Both the position numbers and the translations under genes were made by a program. Source: VRUE01 sp963702705 (GTDB taxonomy: Bacteria; Actinomycetota; Thermoleophilia; Solirubrobacterales; 70-9). Taken from it: a stretch of DNA of 64,000 nucleotides. Below the pieces are notes generated by a model that was given only the letters and a program-made list of their open reading frames with translations, made no database searches and had not been told where the DNA came from. Below, piece after piece: positions 61,419-64,000 of the stretch (position 1 is the first letter of the stretch; each line of letters opens with the position of its first letter). The DNA lies in the NCBI GenBank assembly GCA_963702705.1, contig CAVPDR010000002.1, positions 434,001 through 498,000 of the forward strand, in the 5' to 3' direction.

Positions 61419-62146
61419 GACGCCGGCTCCCGCGCGCGGATCTCGATCGGGCCGAACGGCTTGGGCTGCTCCCAGGTTGCCTCACCTTTGCGGTAGAGAT
61501 CGAGCAGGGCGAAGAGGGTAACCGCCTGGGTCAGTCGGTCCTCGCTGCCGAACTGCTCGTCGAAGTCGATGCTGGAGCGGCCACGCAGCGCCTCGCGCAG
61601 GGCGCGCAGCCGCTTCTCCAGCGAGACGGTCGGGCGGATGTGATCGAGGTTGAGCTCGGGTGGCAGCGCCAGCAGGTCGCCGAGGGCGGCGCCGAGTCGG
61701 TCGGGGTCATAGACGGCGGTGGCGGCGTCGAGCGCGACCTTGCGCAGCTCCGGCGGCAGCGGCGTCGAGCGGTAGAGGTAGCCGCGCGCCGCCTCGAAGC
61801 GCTGCTCCAGCACGGCAGCCGCGTCGCGGTAGCGGCGGTACTCGAGCAGCCGCGCAACCAGCTCCTCGACCGCCTCCTCCGGGGTGACGTCCTCGAGCCC
61901 CTCCTCTTCGCCGGGCAGCAGCAGCCGCGACTTCAGCTCCAGCAGCGAGGCGATCAGGACGAGGAACTCGGTCGCCACGTCGAGCTCCAGCTCGTCGGCG
62001 CGCTCGAGGTACTCGATGTAGGAGACGACGATCTCGCCCAACTCGACCTCGAGCAGGCTGACCTCCTCGCGCAGGACGACCGCCATCAGCAGGTCGAACG
62101 GCCCGGCGAAGACGTCGAGGTCGAGGTCCAGCTCGGCGACGGTCAC
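61415..62146 (-). CDS. scpA: Segregation and condensation protein A (kleisin)
   Basis: A 243-residue kleisin that bridges the SMC heads. N-terminus ELDLDVFAGPFDLLMAVVLREEVSLLEV and the region VATEFLVLIASLLELKSRLLLP are conserved; the C-terminal winged helix (LTQAVTLFALLDLYRKGEATWEQ) binds an SMC head. Its partner SMC in this genome appears hinge-less. Confidence 0.95.
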   Translation of the reverse strand: MTVAELDLDLDVFAGPFDLLMAVVLREEVSLLEVELGEIVVSYIEYLERADELELDVATEFLVLIASLLELKSRLLLPGEEEGLEDVTPEEAVEELVARLLEYRRYRDAAAVLEQRFEAARGYLYRSTPLPPELRKVALDAATAVYDPDRLGAALGDLLALPPELNLDHIRPTVSLEKRLRALREALRGRSSIDFDEQFGSEDRLTQAVTLFALLDLYRKGEATWEQPKPFGPIEIRAREPAS

Positions 62147-62179
62147 CCTGGCACCGTAACGCGCGGAAGCGACGGTGAG

Positions 62180-63172
62180 CTAGGCGCGGCCGAAACCCAT
62201 GCGCTCGCGGACCTCGGCCACGGTCGGGGCGGCGATCGCGCGGGCCTTCTCGGCGCCGCCGGCGAGGATCGCCTCGAGCGCCGCCTCGTCGGGCCGCAGC
62301 TCGGCGTAGCGCTCGCGAACCGGGGCCAGGTACTCGACCACGGCCTCGGCCACGTCTTTCTTGAAATCGCCGTAACCCTGGCTCTGGAAAACCCGCTCGA
62401 CCACCTCGGGATCGTTGTCGGTGGCGACGGCGTAGATGTCGATCAGGTTGGTGATCCCGGGCTTCTCGGCGCCGCGGCGCACCTCGCGGCCGGAGTCGGT
62501 GACGGCGCTGCCGAACTTCTTGCGGATCGCGGCGGGCTCGTCGAGGACGAGGACCGTCCCGGCCTCGGTGCCGCCAGTGGTCGACATCTTCCGCTGCGGC
62601 TCCTGCAGGTCCATGATCCTGGCGCCGACCCCGGGGATGCGCATCTCCGGCACGACCAGGGTCTCGCCGAAGCGCTCGTTGAAGCGGCGGGCGATCTCGC
62701 GCATCAGCTCGACGTGCTGGCGCTGGTCGTCGCCGACCGGCACCTCGGTCGCCTTGTAGGCGAGAACGTCGGAGGCCATCAGCACCGGGTAGAAGAAGAG
62801 CGCCGCCGAGACCAGTTCCTGCTTGGCCGACTTGTCCTTGAACTGAGTCATGCGGTTGAGGTCGCCATGGGAGGTGACGGCGGAGAGCAACCAGGTCAGT
62901 TCGCTGTGCTCGCGCACGTCGGACTGGCGGAAGAAGACGCAGCGCTCCGGGTCGAGGCCGGCGGCGAGCAGGATCGCGGCGGTGTCGTAGAGCCGTTCGC
63001 GCAGCTCGGCCGGGTCGTAGGCAACCGAGATCGCGTGCAGGTCGACGATGCAGAAGATCGCCGGCTCGCCGCGCTCCTGGCCCTCTACGTACTGGCGGAT
63101 CGCGCCGATGAAGTTGCCGAGGTGCTTGCGGCCGGTTGGCTGGATGCCAGAAAAGACGATTGGGGCGCTCAT
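62180..63172 (-). CDS. trpS: Tryptophanyl-tRNA synthetase
   Basis: A 330-residue class I synthetase. The HIGH-type motif appears as HLGN in FSGIQPTGRKHLGNFIGA and the KMSKS motif as KMSTT in QEPQRKMSTTGG, both typical for TrpRS. ATG 63172. A nested palindrome upstream separates it from the MFS gene; no T-box leader was recognised. Confidence 0.96.
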   Translation of the reverse strand: MSAPIVFSGIQPTGRKHLGNFIGAIRQYVEGQERGEPAIFCIVDLHAISVAYDPAELRERLYDTAAILLAAGLDPERCVFFRQSDVREHSELTWLLSAVTSHGDLNRMTQFKDKSAKQELVSAALFFYPVLMASDVLAYKATEVPVGDDQRQHVELMREIARRFNERFGETLVVPEMRIPGVGARIMDLQEPQRKMSTTGGTEAGTVLVLDEPAAIRKKFGSAVTDSGREVRRGAEKPGITNLIDIYAVATDNDPEVVERVFQSQGYGDFKKDVAEAVVEYLAPVRERYAELRPDEAALEAILAGGAEKARAIAAPTVAEVRERMGFGRA

Positions 63173-63222
63173 TCTGCGGAGCCTAGTCAGAGCGCCGGGA
63201 CGGGTGCCCCTCGCCCGTTCTT

Positions 63223-63326
63223 GCGGCCGAGAAGGGGTGCCCCTCTCGCCCGTCCAAGTGCCGGCCTAAATAAGGCCGACACTTTGAGTATCCGCCCGGT
63301 CGAGAGGGGCACCCCTTCTCGGCCGC
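63223..63326. repeat. Nested palindrome between MFS gene and trpS
   Basis: Perfect 26-bp outer arms (63223-63248 and 63301-63326) enclose a second hairpin AAGTG.CGGCCT / AGGCCG.CACTT (63256-63284). It begins two bases after the MFS stop. A near copy of part of the left arm (GGGTGCCCCTC.CGCCCGT) lies just outside it, at 63203-63218. May act as a terminator, but has no T run. Confidence 0.85.
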
Positions 63327-63328
63327 GC

Positions 63329-64000
63329 TCAGGCGGGTTCGGCGGCCGGCTCCGAGGGCGCGCAGTCAGCTTCGGCGCCATGGCCGCACTCGCCGGCTTG
63401 GGCGGAACCCCTGGTGGGAACAGCTTCGATCCTTCGGCGGGGGTTTTCTATGCCGAAGCCTGAGACTGCTCCGCCTACGAGCATTAGTAGGCCGGCTATG
63501 GCTATGCCCATGTGGAAGGCCGAGGTGGAGGCGTCGGCTGAGGCGGTGCTCACTCTTGCTGCCTGACGCGGGGGCAGCTTGTTGGTCTTTGGCACCGCCA
63601 GGGGCTGGGCCTTGGCGTCGGAGACGATTTGCTCGGCTCGGGGGCCCAGGGGCCGATCGCCAACGTTGCTGTCGAGCGCCGAGCCGAAGTAGGCGGAAAT
63701 CACGGCGCCGAGCACGGCGATCGCGAGCAGGCCGGCGACGCGGGAGACGCCGTTGTTGACTCCCGAGGCGAGGCCGACGTGGCGTTCTTCGACCGAATCG
63801 AGCACGGTCGCGGTCAGCGGTGCGACGGTGGCCGAGAGGCCAAGGCCGAAGACGAGGATCGCCGGCAGGACGTCGGTGACGTAATCGGCATTGGCGCCGA
63901 TCCGCAACATCAGCAGCAGGCCTAGACCGCCGACGATCGGGCCCACAGTCATCGGCAGTCGCGGGCCGGTACCGGAGGCCATCCTGCCCCAGCGCGGCGA
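63329..64000 (-). CDS. MFS drug exporter, DHA2/EmrB-like (partial)
   Basis: The gene enters from beyond the window; about 223 C-terminal residues are visible. Hydrophobic segments near GPIVGGLGLLLMLRIGA, LPAILVFGLGLSATVAPLTATVLDSV, SRVAGLLAIAVLGAVISAYF and FHMGIAIAGLLMLVGGAVSGFGI match the last helices of 14-helix drug/H+ antiporters. SVEERHVGLASGVNNGVSRVAG is a family-typical loop. Substrate unknown. Confidence 0.85.
   Translation of the reverse strand, partial: SPRWGRMASGTGPRLPMTVGPIVGGLGLLLMLRIGANADYVTDVLPAILVFGLGLSATVAPLTATVLDSVEERHVGLASGVNNGVSRVAGLLAIAVLGAVISAYFGSALDSNVGDRPLGPRAEQIVSDAKAQPLAVPKTNKLPPRQAARVSTASADASTSAFHMGIAIAGLLMLVGGAVSGFGIENPRRRIEAVPTRGSAQAGECGHGAEADCAPSEPAAEPA

Noticed and set aside
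63173..63328. T-box leader of trpS
   Set aside because: The region is a symmetric nested palindrome and lacks a visible T-box sequence and terminator/antiterminator pair.

Overview
The window is high-GC bacterial chromosome with almost no spare intergenic DNA. It carries conserved actinobacterial housekeeping clusters: rnc-smc-ftsY-ffh-rpsP-khpA-trmD-rplS-lepB-rnhB, fakA-recG-rsmD-coaD-(DivIVA-like)-yceD-rpmF-plsX-acpP, metK/priA-def-fmt-rsmB-rpe-rib, and scpA-scpB-rluB-aro-cmk-der. A WhiG/FliA-type sigma factor, zinc-ribbon forms of L32 and L28, a WS/DGAT acyltransferase and an EF-G-like paralogue also fit Actinobacteria. My best guess is a deep-branching lineage of the Thermoleophilia/Solirubrobacterales type. 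That is inference from gene content and style, not from a search.

Layout. 1-4275: EF-G-like GTPase (cut by the edge), sigma factor, Xer recombinase, L,D-transpeptidase. 4330-5911 (+): a formyl-THF cyclo-ligase-like protein and an alpha/beta hydrolase. 5908-9821: thiD, dprA, comM and, facing them, yraN. 9818-28917 (-): a very long run of translation, secretion, chromosome, RNA-processing and lipid genes, interrupted only by a + strand methyltransferase. 28966-32246: an MMPL transporter, rpmB and a VapBC-type toxin-antitoxin pair. 32276-35912 (-): riboflavin genes ribD-ribE-ribBA-ribH, with a one-base frameshift in ribBA. 36151-42427 (+): glycosyltransferase, flippase, CPA-type antiporter and a two-gene AbiE-like module with an AT-rich promoter. 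42480-48580 (-): rpe, zinc ribbon, rsmB, fmt, def, priA. 48630-51283: PH-domain membrane protein, then a lower-GC exported protein made of three 221-residue repeats. 51424-63172 (-): metK, der, cmk, aroA, tyrA, DAHP synthase, hisC, aroH, rluB, scpB, scpA, trpS. 63329-64000: end of an MFS exporter.

The most unusual signal is a set of long, often perfect palindromes (stems of 14-27 bp) that form families with conserved cores but changing, mutually compensated arms. Some lie between genes. Others lie inside open reading frames that stay open: recG, ribD (two) and rsmB. An 87-bp element in recG has relatives in ribD and in the ribD/glycosyltransferase intergenic region, and is read in opposite orientations in the two genes. 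This resembles palindromic elements that can insert into coding sequence.

Other oddities are an SMC protein that appears to lack the hinge, a signal peptidase I whose only plausible start is CTG overlapping the rplS stop, an L19 with a long acidic tail, an RNase III with substituted metal-binding positions, no rimM between khpA and trmD, and an acyltransferase gene embedded between smc and ftsY. There are no gene-free stretches over 300 bases, and I saw no rRNA, tRNA, CRISPR array or insertion sequence.
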